Of a stretch of DNA of 64,000 nt, positions 17,899 to 27,037 are shown in pieces (position 1 is the first letter of the stretch; every line of letters begins with the position of its first letter). The notes under the pieces are model-generated. The model made no database searches and was not told the origin of the DNA. It worked only from the letters and a program-made list of their open reading frames with translations. The translations under genes and the position numbers were made by a program. The stretch is from Octadecabacter temperatus (GTDB taxonomy: Bacteria > Pseudomonadota > Alphaproteobacteria > Rhodobacterales > Rhodobacteraceae), in NCBI RefSeq assembly GCF_001187845.1, contig NZ_CP012160.1, positions 620,001-684,000 on the forward strand, in the 5' to 3' direction.

Positions 17899-18702
17899 TT
17901 ATGCGACCGCGCTTAGATCCAGATCTTGCAGGGAAAGACGCGGGTGCATCAACATCCCGAAATCCTCGATCCGCTCAACGTGTGGAAACAGATCCAAATA
18001 CAGCCCAAGCATATCTCCGCGCAGGCCTAGTTCATGGCGCGCGCCGGGATTGTGGCTGTCCACCTCGACACCGTTCACGGCGATCCGCTCATGTGCGCTG
18101 AATCCCAATTGGAAGACTTGCACAGGGGCTTGCGGCTGAACTTCAACAACGTTCACGCCATCGACAAGATCGGTCGCCGGAACGAAGGCGGCTTCTTGCC
18201 CTGTAATGCGTTCAAGTGCGGGAGATTTTTGATAAAGTCGCGCGGATGGGCCGAGCAATAGGTCAGGCATCGGGCGGCCAATTCCAAGCGAGTCTGCGGA
18301 AAAGCGCACGAGCGTTCCCATACGTGCATCTTGCTGTGGCGTATTCGGAACTAAGGTCATCGCACCACGCCAGAGAACCTTTTGGAAGCCATTGGTAACC
18401 GTTTTGACCAGATCACCTGGCAGGATGTCTTCGATCGCTACAACGCCGCGCTCAGTTTTAAGCAAGGCCCCACGTGCGAGAGAGCCAAAGCTATCTTCAA
18501 ACGCATGATGCGCCGGAGCGATACGGGTAAAGTCGTCAATGTCGCCATTGGGAAGAAGATGGACGACCTCATAGCGGCGCATGAGTTGCTGCGCACGCTG
18601 AGGTCGTCCGTCTTGCTGAGTAAACCGGGCTGAGGAGGCCACCGGAACTTTGCGTTTTGCCTGCGCGAGGCCTGCGCGGGCTGAGGGGGTCGTATTCATC
18701 AT
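17899..18702 (-). CDS. Hint-domain (Hint_2) protein
   Basis: A 267-residue protein with a hedgehog/intein-type Hint domain occupying about residues 75-215: FEDSFGSLARGALLKTERG at its N-terminal block, IEDILPGDLVKTV, and the C-terminal strand region with AHERIAVNGVEVDSHNPG. Such stand-alone Hint_2 proteins are frequent in Roseobacters, often as cargo or autoprocessing modules. The canonical nucleophile position here reads Ser/Ala rather than an obvious Cys, so autoprocessing is uncertain. The start at 18702 is chosen for GGTGA upstream; a longer frame to 18819 exists. It ends 8 bp from the convergent lrp stop. Confidence 0.8.
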   Translation of the reverse strand: MMNTTPSARAGLAQAKRKVPVASSARFTQQDGRPQRAQQLMRRYEVVHLLPNGDIDDFTRIAPAHHAFEDSFGSLARGALLKTERGVVAIEDILPGDLVKTVTNGFQKVLWRGAMTLVPNTPQQDARMGTLVRFSADSLGIGRPMPDLLLGPSARLYQKSPALERITGQEAAFVPATDLVDGVNVVEVQPQAPVQVFQLGFSAHERIAVNGVEVDSHNPGARHELGLRGDMLGLYLDLFPHVERIEDFGMLMHPRLSLQDLDLSAVA

Positions 18703-19008
18703 GCGATCACCGGTCTGGTTGGTCACATCATCTGTTGGCCCCCGCCAACAACATCTGAGGAGCGTTTCGTTAACTGGAATGTGTCCTAAACCGACGAGAT
18801 GCGTCAAACTTTTCGACATTTCAGGCGGAAATCAGGATCAATCAACGCGAAATTTCGCGGATTGTTGAGCGTATGAAAACGCTGCTGCCATAATTGGTGG
18901 TTCTGGTGGAAGGGTTCGAAGCCCCTAAACGAGAATCGCCGCCCCTGAATGCAAAGGGGCGGCGATTGTCTGGCCAGCGAGGGGGAGGCGCTGGCGATGT
19001 AGGTCGAT
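18703..19008. other. Intergenic region with palindrome, hairpin and terminator
   Basis: Contains the perfect 14-bp palindrome CGCGAAATTTCGCG (18846-18859), a hairpin AGCGT/ACGCT (18868-18883) and the strong terminator at 18934-18967. The palindrome lies upstream of the Hint gene and could be an operator. No convincing gene is present. Confidence 0.5.
18934..18967 (-). terminator. 13-bp hairpin downstream of the small minus-strand gene
   Basis: Perfect arms AATCGCCGCCCCT (18934-18946) and AGGGGCGGCGATT (18955-18967) with an 8-base loop. It follows the 55-residue gene ending at 19009 in the minus direction. The T-run is short but the stem is very strong. Confidence 0.75.
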
Positions 19009-19176
19009 TTAGGCTGCTGGACGCGCTGTACGCATATCCATTTCAGCAAGTGCCGCAACAGCCCGTCGGCTGGCCATAAAGGCTTCGCGGCGCAGGCCAC
19101 GTTCCCAAGGCATCTTGGTGTTGCATGATTTGGCTTCTGCAATTGTGGATTGCAACCAACGTGGTGTCTTAGTCAT
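19009..19176 (-). CDS. Small conserved hypothetical protein
   Basis: A 55-residue basic protein beginning MTKTPRWLQSTIAEAKSC and including the block KMPWERGLRREAFMASRR. GAGGA precedes the ATG at 19176 by 8 bases, and a strong hairpin follows the stop, so it looks like a complete small transcription unit. Similar tiny proteins with the PRWL...MPWERG pattern occur in Rhodobacteraceae; no function is known to me. Confidence 0.7.
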   Translation of the reverse strand: MTKTPRWLQSTIAEAKSCNTKMPWERGLRREAFMASRRAVAALAEMDMRTARPAA

Positions 19177-19436
19177 GGGTTTTTCCTCATGTTTGTCTTC
19201 TTGCTCGATAGGATTAAGATGACGTTGCAAAGCGGCATGAGTTTGGCCCGTTGTCGAAAACTTCAAAAAATTTGTGCGGTAGAATGCGGAAAATGTGGCG
19301 CAGCCCCGAAGTGCTGTGAATGCGCTCTAAATAAGGGTATTGCGCGTATTTGTGGACAGTCCGCCACCAAAAGGGTGGATTGTTTCCGGTTGAGTTTGGC
19401 ATGGAAATGGCGAGGCCTGCCGCATTTCAGTCTAGA

Positions 19437-20204
19437 TCAGACAGCTGGCCCAAGCGTGATAGCCGCGATCAAGCGGCCGTAGTCTGCTTCTTTATTATGA
19501 GTCGCGCGACGGTAGCTATAGAACCGGTCAGGATCAGCATAAGTGCAGTGGCGCGTCCATTCGGCTTGACCCACACCAGCGGTCCGCAAGCGATGCATGC
19601 CGAGGGCGGGAAGGTCGAATTGATATTTGCCGTTTTCACCATTGGCAAAGAAACGCGCGAAGGCTGGGTCTTTGGTGATGAAGTCCTCAAAGAACTCTGG
19701 CCCGACTTCATAAGCGGTTTGACTGATGCAAGGCCCGATGACGGCTGAGATATTGTCGCGTTTGGCTCCCAATGTCTCCATCGCATCAAGGGTGGATTCA
19801 AGAACGCCGTCTAGCGCACCTTTCCAACCGGCATGGGCCGCGCCGATGACGCCCGCGTTTGCATCGGCAAATAGGACGGGCTGGCAATCGGCGGACAGGA
19901 CCGACAGCGCGACACCCGGCGTCGCCGTGACCATTGCGTCAGCTTTTGGACGGTCTGTGTTGGGTTCGGTGACGGTAATCACATCCGGAGAATGGATTTG
20001 GTACACGCCCATCAAGGCGTCAGGCTGCACACCCATTGCATCCGCCACGCGGTCGCGGTTGATGGTGACGGCCTCGTGTTGATCGGAACTACCCGTGCCG
20101 CAGTTGAGTCCTTCAAACACACCTGAGGACGCACCGCCGCGACGGGTGAAGAACCCGTGGCGAAACGGGGACAGGCTTTCGGCGGTGATGATTTCAAGGG
20201 TCAT
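19437..20204 (-). CDS. pgeF: Peptidoglycan editing factor PgeF (YfiH family)
   Basis: A 255-residue YfiH/DUF152 protein. By family knowledge it is a purine-nucleoside-acting or peptidoglycan-editing enzyme, earlier called a polyphenol oxidase. The metal-site motifs are present: QIHSPDV with His, LSADCQPVL with Cys, and GAAHAGWKGA with His. It overlaps midA by 4 bp, forming lgt-midA-pgeF, an order typical of Rhodobacteraceae. Confidence 0.93.
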   Translation of the reverse strand: MTLEIITAESLSPFRHGFFTRRGGASSGVFEGLNCGTGSSDQHEAVTINRDRVADAMGVQPDALMGVYQIHSPDVITVTEPNTDRPKADAMVTATPGVALSVLSADCQPVLFADANAGVIGAAHAGWKGALDGVLESTLDAMETLGAKRDNISAVIGPCISQTAYEVGPEFFEDFITKDPAFARFFANGENGKYQFDLPALGMHRLRTAGVGQAEWTRHCTYADPDRFYSYRRATHNKEADYGRLIAAITLGPAV

Positions 20205-21259
20205 GGTTCTAGTCCTGCGGGCGGTGGGGCACCATCAGGATAAAGCCCCAGTACTTTAAACAGCGAACCCATTTCTGACGGGTGCGTCAAGCGGCGGTGG
20301 GCGGCAATGTGCTGATCAAGGGCATCATCGCGCAGTTTTTGCGCAAGTGCTTGGGCTCGCTGCGTGATGCCAAGGCGCTCTAAAAAAATGCCTTGCGGCG
20401 TGAGACGGGTATATTTGGCGGGGCTCGCGTTTGTTGCGATTGCCTCAAAGTCCACATGTGCCGTGATGTCGGCCTCGCCCGCGTTTGCGAATGGATCAAC
20501 GGGCGCGTGGTTCTGCAGCGCTTGCAGCGTGTCGCCAAGGGAATGCCAATCCCCGTAATCAATGATCAACGCCGCGCCGCCATGAGACGCGATGCGCGTG
20601 GCGATGTTTTGAGTGATCGCTGGAAGGGCAGTGCAGTGTTCAACAATGTCGCCCGACTTAGTGTCATTCAGGCGATCATCCAGCAGGGCGATATGGGAGG
20701 GCGCGGACAAGCCAGCGGTAAGCGTTTCATTCTGGACACCAACCTGCACCTCGCGCCAGCCATTTTCATCGCGGTGGAACTGGCGGATGGGAAGCGCGTC
20801 GAAGAACTCATTGGCGACAAGGAACAACGGCATGTCGGGCAGGGTGGTAATGTTGTCGTGCCATTTGGCGTGTGGAACCCGCGTGGCTTGTTCTTTGCGC
20901 AGGGTCGGAGAGGCCTCAATGAAATGGACCTCAGCAGCATCGTTGAAACCCGCAACGCCGCGAGTAGCGCGCAGGATATCACCCATCAAAGTCCCGCGTC
21001 CGGGGCCGAGTTCTGTTAACGCGAATGCGCTTGGCTGGCCTTGGTCAAGCCAAGCTTGCGCAAGCGATAAACCGATCAGTTCTCCGAACATTTGGGAAAT
21101 CTCGGGGGCTGTGGTGAAATCGCCCGCTGCGCCTAGCGGATCACGCGTTGCGTAATAGCCAAGCGTGGGGTGCATCAACGCATCGGCCATATAGTCGGCC
21201 AATGTGATTGGGCCGGATGTCGCAATACGCGCGGCGATAAGGTCTTGCAGCGTTTTCAT
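20201..21259 (-). CDS. MidA/NDUFAF7-family SAM-dependent methyltransferase
   Basis: A 352-residue DUF185 protein. In mitochondria the homologue methylates an arginine of the complex I subunit NDUFS2; a similar protein-methylation role in bacteria is inferred. Motifs seen are PLGAAGDFTTAPEISQMFGE near the N-terminus, the SAM-binding ELGPGRGTLMGDILRA and later ALIIDYGDW. The start at 21259 gives the ATGA overlap with lgt upstream, and its stop overlaps pgeF. Confidence 0.92.
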   Translation of the reverse strand: MKTLQDLIAARIATSGPITLADYMADALMHPTLGYYATRDPLGAAGDFTTAPEISQMFGELIGLSLAQAWLDQGQPSAFALTELGPGRGTLMGDILRATRGVAGFNDAAEVHFIEASPTLRKEQATRVPHAKWHDNITTLPDMPLFLVANEFFDALPIRQFHRDENGWREVQVGVQNETLTAGLSAPSHIALLDDRLNDTKSGDIVEHCTALPAITQNIATRIASHGGAALIIDYGDWHSLGDTLQALQNHAPVDPFANAGEADITAHVDFEAIATNASPAKYTRLTPQGIFLERLGITQRAQALAQKLRDDALDQHIAAHRRLTHPSEMGSLFKVLGLYPDGAPPPAGLEP

Positions 21260-22170
21260 GCTTTGCGACGGGTGAGGATGATGACGATCAAACCACCAAG
21301 GATCATCGGGATGGAAAGCGCCTGCCCTTGGGTGAGGCCCCATGTGCCGAAATCGTAAGCCCAACCGATGGGGTTATCGACACTGGTGAATTGCGCGTCA
21401 GGCTGGCGCACGAATTCCACCATAAACCGCGACAACCCGTAGCCCATGAGGAACACAGCCACGAGGGACCATTGGCGTTTCAACCAGCCACGTTTGAACG
21501 CGAGGTACATAATGATTGAGCCGACAAGCAGCCCTTCAAGGCCCGCCTCGTATAGCTGGCTGGGGTGGCGGGCGGGTTCATCGCCGTAGTAAAACCAGTC
21601 GCCCACCGTCGCGCAAAGTTGGCGCGCAGGATCAACGCACATGGACGGGAATTTCACGCCCCAAGGCAGATCCGTGGCGCGGCCCCAGAGTTCAGCGTTG
21701 ATGAAATTGGCAATGCGGACAAGGAAAATCGCGGGCGTGGCAGTAAGCGCGAGGATATTGGCGACATCGCCCAACGCGGCCCCGTAACGGCGTGCGCTGA
21801 TGATGACGGCAACACAAACGCCGATGAAACCACCATGAAACGACATACCGCCGTCCCAGATACGAAAGATCGACAGAGGGTCATCGCTGAATTGGCCGTC
21901 GCCGTAAAACAATACATATCCAAAACGCCCGCCTGCGATGACGCCGATGATGACCCATGTCAGGAGGTCTTCGATCTGGTCGCGTGTCAGGGCTGGCGTG
22001 TCGTCGCGCCAAAGAGGCAGGCGTTTGATCGCTTGAATGGCGACCCACCAGCCGATGACGATGCCCACAATGTAGCCCAATGCGTACCAACGCAGCGCGA
22101 AGGAGAAGCCAAAAAGGGAAATGCTAAAAATCTCGGGTGAGATATCGGGGAATGGAATGGCTGCAAACAT
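21256..22170 (-). CDS. lgt: Prolipoprotein diacylglyceryl transferase
   Basis: Transfers diacylglycerol from phosphatidylglycerol to the lipobox cysteine of prolipoproteins in the inner membrane. The 304-residue protein has about seven membrane segments. Conserved motifs are GGMSFHGGFIG, RIANFINAELWGR with GVKFP following, and HPSQLYEA. The ATG at 22170 (MFAAIPFPDISPEIF) is the family start; the longer frame upstream overlaps the ubiK promoter. Pal, encoded in this window, is one of its expected substrates. Confidence 0.97.
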   Translation of the reverse strand: MFAAIPFPDISPEIFSISLFGFSFALRWYALGYIVGIVIGWWVAIQAIKRLPLWRDDTPALTRDQIEDLLTWVIIGVIAGGRFGYVLFYGDGQFSDDPLSIFRIWDGGMSFHGGFIGVCVAVIISARRYGAALGDVANILALTATPAIFLVRIANFINAELWGRATDLPWGVKFPSMCVDPARQLCATVGDWFYYGDEPARHPSQLYEAGLEGLLVGSIIMYLAFKRGWLKRQWSLVAVFLMGYGLSRFMVEFVRQPDAQFTSVDNPIGWAYDFGTWGLTQGQALSIPMILGGLIVIILTRRKA

Positions 22171-22271
22171 GCGCCCTGTTGTGACGCAGGGTGCGACGAT
22201 GTCAACTGCTCTACGGGGTTGTTTTGGGCGGAAAGCGTGCCCATATAGCGGATAACAGAATGGAGAACGCC

Positions 22272-22511
22272 ATGCAGACCCGCAACAAAGTCTTTGACGA
22301 CATTTCACAATTGATGACCAACGCCATGGGCGTGGCCCAAGGTGCCAAGGATGAAGCGCAGACAGCAATGTCGTCTATGGTGGATCGTTGGTTGGCGGAT
22401 CGTGATTTTGTGACACGCGAAGAGTTTGAAGCCGTGCGTACGATGGCGCAGAAGGCCCGCGAAGAGAACGCCAGCCTATTGGCGCGTATCGAAGCGCTTG
22501 AAGGAAAGTAA
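22272..22511 (+). CDS. ubiK: Accessory factor UbiK family protein (BMFP/YqiC)
   Basis: A 79-residue membrane-fusogenic/ubiquinone-biosynthesis accessory protein. It begins MQTRNKVFDDISQLMTNAMG and ends in a trimeric coiled coil FEAVRTMAQKAREENASLL, the family pattern. GGAG precedes the ATG at 22272 by 6 bases. The gene is divergent from lgt. Confidence 0.9.
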   Translation: MQTRNKVFDDISQLMTNAMGVAQGAKDEAQTAMSSMVDRWLADRDFVTREEFEAVRTMAQKAREENASLLARIEALEGK

Positions 22512-22548
22512 ACAGAGCGGCGTCGCCGCACAGTATAATTAATGAATT

Positions 22549-22575
22549 GGGGCTGCCGTTGGGCGGCCCTTTTTT
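22549..22575 (+). terminator. Terminator after ubiK
   Basis: GGGCTGCC and GGCGGCCC arms with a 4-base loop are followed directly by TTTTTT. It is a strong intrinsic terminator on the plus strand. Confidence 0.88.
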
Positions 22576-22598
22576 GTGTCGGGAAGGTTGGTCAGATA

Positions 22599-22635
22599 GA
22601 GGGACGCTGCCCCCGAGGTTCAAAGAGCAAAAGAA
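22599..22635 (+). repeat. Dispersed 3'-end element, degenerate copy E
   Basis: The string GAGGGACGCTGCCCCC followed by GGTTCAAAGAGCAAAAG is a decayed version of the element at 9504-9560. It is in the sense orientation of ubiK, downstream of the ubiK terminator. Confidence 0.45.
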
Positions 22636-22636
22636 G

Positions 22637-23812
22637 TTAGAGGCGTCCGATTGGGGGGACCATTGTTCCGCAGACCAAGCTGGTGAGGATGCGAGGTGTT
22701 GGCGGGATTTGGCTAATCGGGAAGAGGGCGCGGTCGCGGATCAGTGGTAAGAGGGCGCTGTCGGATTGGTACATCGGAGTGAAAGCCCAAGACATGGCTT
22801 GATAGATTTTCGTATGCAGGCGGCGGGCGCGCGCAAAAGCGGGTAAGGCTTGAGTGAGAGGGCGTGTGTTCAGAGCGCGAGACAGGGCAAGCGCATCAAG
22901 CAGCGCCATGTTCGCCCCTTGGCCAAGCTGTGGTGAGGCGCGGTGGGCGGCGTCTCCGATGTGGACGAGGCGGTTGCTGTAAGGGCGATTTAGGGTGCCG
23001 TGGGTGTAGCGGGCCATGGTCATTTGGTCTGCGTCGGTGATTTGGTTCACGAAGGGCGCGAGGGCGGGCCAGAGGGTTGTGGCTTCGGCTTTCCAAGCGT
23101 CCAGACCTGCATCTTGCCATGCGGCGTAGCTGTCGCTTGGTAGAGACCAGAATACGGCGGCTTTGAAGCCGTTCTGCCCAGGGATGTGGCCGATGGGTAA
23201 TGCACCTATCATGTGCGAGGCTTTGACGTAACGCTGGCTGAGGTGGTGTTTGGGGATTTCGGTTTCAGGCCAGTCGACCGTTCCCCATATTGCACCGTAC
23301 CCCAAAGGTTTGGACTTGATCGGGGAAAGCGGGGAGCCTGCGCCGGAGCTGTCGATGCACAAATCAAACGGGCCATGCACGTCATGGGTGGCGGTGAAAA
23401 CCTCAATGCTATCATCGTCTTGGCGCACGGAGGTGACATCGGATGCGGTAGTAAGTGTGATGCCATCCCGAGTCAGCATCGCCTTCCAAAGGGCATCAAA
23501 CAATGCCGCGCGGTGGATCGCGAGGCCATAGGCGTTTGGGTCAACGAGGTCATACTTCACATCAAGTACGCGCTTGCCGTTTTGGGCTTCGATCCCGAGC
23601 ATGTGGGTTACGCGGTTGCCGTAGGATAGCGCTGTTTCAAGCGCGCCGACCTCTGCCAAAACCTGTTGACCAACAGGTTGAATCACAAGGCCGGACCCCA
23701 CGGGTTTGGGGGTGTCGAATTGATCGAAGATTGTGATTTCATGACCTTGGTCAGCCAGCAAACTCGCGGCGGTGAGGCCACCCATTCCGGCCCCGATAAT
23801 GGCGATACGCAT
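22637..23812 (-). CDS. FAD-dependent monooxygenase (UbiH/salicylate hydroxylase-like)
   Basis: A 391-residue group A flavin monooxygenase. The FAD-binding GxGxxG is IAIIGAGMGGLTAASLL at the N-terminus, and the second FAD motif is VHIGDAAHRASPQLGQGAN near residue 290. The start at 23812 (MRIAII) is preferred to an upstream TTG. An 11-bp tandem array ends 14 bp upstream. The aromatic substrate is unknown; a ubiquinone-pathway role is possible but not supported by neighbours. Confidence 0.9.
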   Translation of the reverse strand: MRIAIIGAGMGGLTAASLLADQGHEITIFDQFDTPKPVGSGLVIQPVGQQVLAEVGALETALSYGNRVTHMLGIEAQNGKRVLDVKYDLVDPNAYGLAIHRAALFDALWKAMLTRDGITLTTASDVTSVRQDDDSIEVFTATHDVHGPFDLCIDSSGAGSPLSPIKSKPLGYGAIWGTVDWPETEIPKHHLSQRYVKASHMIGALPIGHIPGQNGFKAAVFWSLPSDSYAAWQDAGLDAWKAEATTLWPALAPFVNQITDADQMTMARYTHGTLNRPYSNRLVHIGDAAHRASPQLGQGANMALLDALALSRALNTRPLTQALPAFARARRLHTKIYQAMSWAFTPMYQSDSALLPLIRDRALFPISQIPPTPRILTSLVCGTMVPPIGRL

Positions 23813-23825
23813 ACTCAAAAAACCC

Positions 23826-23880
23826 CGTATAGAAAGCGTATAGATTCCGTATAGAAACTATATAGCTAGCGTATGGGTAA
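23826..23880 (-). repeat. Five-unit 11-bp tandem array upstream of the FAD monooxygenase
   Basis: Plus-strand units are CGTATAGAAAG, CGTATAGATTC, CGTATAGAAAC, TATATAGCTAG and CGTATGGGTAA. Shifted by one base they align with the array at 2710-2764 as GTAYASAARSY. In both cases the array lies just upstream of a minus-strand start codon and in the same orientation relative to it. Confidence 0.78.
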
Positions 23881-24107
23881 TCTGGTGCGACCATGCAAGT
23901 TGGCAACTGCGCAAACCGCGCACTTTACCGCAGGGACGGGCGGGCCTATAAGCCCGATATGAACTTCCGCGCGATCCAGATTATTCGAATTATATCCCCG
24001 ACGTTGTGACCCCCACACGTCGGACCAAGGTGCCCCGAATGAATTCATGCATGATCCGCACCGCCATTTGCAAATTCCCGAAATGACCTATCCGAAGGAC
24101 GCCCCAC
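23881..24107. other. Leader region of ileS
   Basis: 227 bp between the tandem array and the ileS start. No T-box core motif, terminator or open frame was recognised. The ileS start codon follows ACGCCCCAC with no strong Shine-Dalgarno sequence. Confidence 0.4.
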
Positions 24108-27026
24108 ATGTGCGCCGATAAAGTAGAATACAAAACCACGCTGAACCTGCCAAAGACTGACTTTCCTATGCGGGCTGGTCTGCCAAAACGCGAACCTGAT
24201 TGGTTGGCGCGCTGGGCGGAGATGAACGTTTATGAAAAGCTGCGCGAGAAGGCGAAGACTGAAACGCGCGCGCCGTTTACGCTCCATGATGGCCCGCCCT
24301 ATGCCAACGGGCATTTGCACATCGGGCACGCGTTGAACAAAATCCTGAAAGACATGGTTGTACGCAGCCAGCAGATGATGGGGCGCGATGCGCGCTACAT
24401 CCCCGGCTGGGATTGCCACGGCCTGCCGATTGAATGGAAGATCGAGGAAAAGTACCGCGAAAAGGGTCTGGATAAGGACGCTGTAGACGTTGTGGAATTC
24501 CGTCAGGAATGCCGCGATTTCGCGTCCGGTTGGGTCGATATCCAGCGCGAGGAATTCAAGCGTTTGGGCGTTCAAGGTAAATGGGATGAACCTTATCTGA
24601 CGATGAATTTCCATGCGGAAAAGGTCATCGCAGAAGAGTTCCAGAAGTTCTTGATGACGGGCACGCTGTATCAGGGTTCCAAGCCTGTGATGTGGTCGCC
24701 GGTTGAGGAAACGGCGCTGGCCGAGGCCGAGGTCGAGTACCACGACAAAGAGAGTTTTGCGATCTGGGTGAAGTTCGCCGTGGCTGAGGGTGACTTGGCT
24801 GGATCAAAGGTCGTGATCTGGACGACGACGCCTTGGACGATCCCGTCTAACAAAGCGGTCGTTTATGGCGATAAGTATTCCTACGGTTTGTACGAAGTGA
24901 CTGCGACGCCTGATGAGTGCTGGGCAGACGTCGGTGAGAAGTTCTTGCTGGCCGACAAGTTGGCCGCAGACGTGTTTGCGAAGGCGCGTCTTGAGGATGA
25001 TCAATGGACCCGCGTTCGTGATGTTCCGAGCGAGGAATTGGCTGGTCTGTCACTGAAGCATCCGTTGAACGGCGTTGAAGACGGCAATGGCGAGTGGGAT
25101 GATCTGCGTGATTTCCGTGCAGCTGATTTCGTGACCGATGATGAAGGCACGGGTTTTGTGCATTGTGCGCCAAGCCACGGGATGGAGGAATTCGAACTCT
25201 ACCGTGATTTAGGAATGTTGGCGGAGGTCATCACCTACAATGTCATGGATGATGGTTCCTTCCGCGAGGACATGCCGTTCTTTGGCGGCAAACGTATTCT
25301 TCGCGCCAAGGCCAAGAAGGGCAATTGGGAAGGCGACGCGAACGCTGCCGTGATGTCCAAGCTGGCCGAAGTTGGTGGGTTGTTGGCGCGTGGCAAGATC
25401 AAGCACTCTTATCCGCACAGCTGGCGTTCCAAAGCGCCGATCATCTTCCGCAACACGCCGCAGTGGTTTGCTGCGATTGATAAGGCGGTTGGCGACGGGC
25501 AGGACACATACGGCACGAGCATCCGTGAACGTGCGTTGCGTTCCATCGATGAGCTGGTGACGTGGACGCCGCAAAAGGGGCGTAACCGTTTGCATTCCAT
25601 GATCGAGGCGCGCCCTGACTGGGTGCTGTCACGTCAACGTGCGTGGGGCGTTCCGTTGACCTGCTTCACCAAAGCGGGTGCGAAACCAACCGATGATGAT
25701 TTCTTGCTGCGTGATGAGGCTGTAAATGCCCGCGTGCTTGAAGCGTTTGAAGTTGAAGGCGCAGATGCGTGGTACAAAGAAGGCGCAAAGGCGCGGTTCT
25801 TGGGCAGTGACTACAACCACGATGATTACGATCAGGTCATGGATATTCTGGACGTGTGGTTTGATTCCGGATCGACCCATGCGTTCACACTGCGCGACCG
25901 TGAAGATGGGTCCGAGGATGGTTTGGCCGATTTGTACCTTGAAGGCACCGATCAGCACCGCGGGTGGTTCCATTCATCCATGTTGCAGGGCTGTGGCACG
26001 ATGGGCCGCGCGCCGTACCGCGGTGTTCTGACCCACGGGTTCACGCTGGATGAGAAGGGCATGAAGATGTCCAAATCCATCGGCAACACCATTGTTCCTG
26101 AAAAGATCGTTCAGCAATACGGCGCGGATATCTTGCGCCTTTGGGTGGCGCAGGTGGATTTCACCAATGACCAACGCATCGGTGATGAGATCCTGAAAGG
26201 CGTGGCGGACAGCTACCGCCGTTTGCGCAACACGTTGCGCTATATGCTGGGTTCATTGGGCGATTTTGATGCGAGCAAGGCTGTGGCGCGCGATGATATG
26301 CCTGAGCTTGAGCAGTTGATCCTGCACAAACTGGCGGTGCTCGATGGTGTCGTGCGCGAAGGCTACGCCAAGTACGACTTCCAAGGCGTGTTCCGCGCGA
26401 TCTTTGAATTCGCCACGCTGGACCTGTCATCGTTCTACTTCGATATCCGCAAGGACGCGCTCTATTGTGATGGCGACACTGAGCGTCGTTTGGCTGCACT
26501 GACGGTTTTGGATGCGCTTTATGCACGTCTGACGACATGGCTGGCCCCGATCCTGACCTTCACGATGGAAGAGGTCTGGTTGGAACGCAATGGCGATGAC
26601 ACGTCTGTGCATTTGGTTGATTTTCCGGACACACCTGCTGAATGGCGCGATGACGAATTGGCGGCGCGTTCCGATGTGGTGCGTTCCGTGCGCCGTGTTG
26701 TGACGGGGGCGCTGGAAGAGCAGCGGACCGCAAAAGTCATCGGTTCTTCGCTTGAAGCCGCTCCGACAGTTTATCTGAGCGCTGAATTGGCGAAAGTGAT
26801 CACCAACCGTGACACATTCGCGGACCTTTGTATCACCAGCCAGATCACGATTGCTGAAGGCGCGGCCCCTGACGGTGCATTTACGTTGGATGACGTTGAA
26901 GGTGTCGGCGTAGTGTTTGGTATGTCGGACGGTGAAAAATGCGAACGCTGCTGGAAAATCCTACCTGACGTTGGCACGCACAGCCATGAAGGCGTATGTG
27001 GCCGCTGCAATAGCGCGCTCAGCTAA
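24108..27026 (+). CDS. ileS: Isoleucyl-tRNA synthetase
   Basis: Charges tRNA-Ile. The 972-residue class Ia enzyme has the HIGH motif as GHLHIGHALNK near residue 67 and the KMSKS motif as GMKMSKSIGNT near residue 651. The editing (CP1) domain lies between them with WTTTPWTIPSNKA. The C-terminal zinc site is EKCERCWKILPDV followed by CGRCNSAL. The gene is complete and unremarkable. Confidence 0.99.
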   Translation: MCADKVEYKTTLNLPKTDFPMRAGLPKREPDWLARWAEMNVYEKLREKAKTETRAPFTLHDGPPYANGHLHIGHALNKILKDMVVRSQQMMGRDARYIPGWDCHGLPIEWKIEEKYREKGLDKDAVDVVEFRQECRDFASGWVDIQREEFKRLGVQGKWDEPYLTMNFHAEKVIAEEFQKFLMTGTLYQGSKPVMWSPVEETALAEAEVEYHDKESFAIWVKFAVAEGDLAGSKVVIWTTTPWTIPSNKAVVYGDKYSYGLYEVTATPDECWADVGEKFLLADKLAADVFAKARLEDDQWTRVRDVPSEELAGLSLKHPLNGVEDGNGEWDDLRDFRAADFVTDDEGTGFVHCAPSHGMEEFELYRDLGMLAEVITYNVMDDGSFREDMPFFGGKRILRAKAKKGNWEGDANAAVMSKLAEVGGLLARGKIKHSYPHSWRSKAPIIFRNTPQWFAAIDKAVGDGQDTYGTSIRERALRSIDELVTWTPQKGRNRLHSMIEARPDWVLSRQRAWGVPLTCFTKAGAKPTDDDFLLRDEAVNARVLEAFEVEGADAWYKEGAKARFLGSDYNHDDYDQVMDILDVWFDSGSTHAFTLRDREDGSEDGLADLYLEGTDQHRGWFHSSMLQGCGTMGRAPYRGVLTHGFTLDEKGMKMSKSIGNTIVPEKIVQQYGADILRLWVAQVDFTNDQRIGDEILKGVADSYRRLRNTLRYMLGSLGDFDASKAVARDDMPELEQLILHKLAVLDGVVREGYAKYDFQGVFRAIFEFATLDLSSFYFDIRKDALYCDGDTERRLAALTVLDALYARLTTWLAPILTFTMEEVWLERNGDDTSVHLVDFPDTPAEWRDDELAARSDVVRSVRRVVTGALEEQRTAKVIGSSLEAAPTVYLSAELAKVITNRDTFADLCITSQITIAEGAAPDGAFTLDDVEGVGVVFGMSDGEKCERCWKILPDVGTHSHEGVCGRCNSALS

Positions 27027-27037
27027 ACGACGAGGAC

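Noticed and set aside
18913..18925. GGTTCGAAGCCCC resembling a tRNA T-loop
   Set aside because: No acceptor stem, D-arm or anticodon arm can be folded around it, and no CCA end is present.
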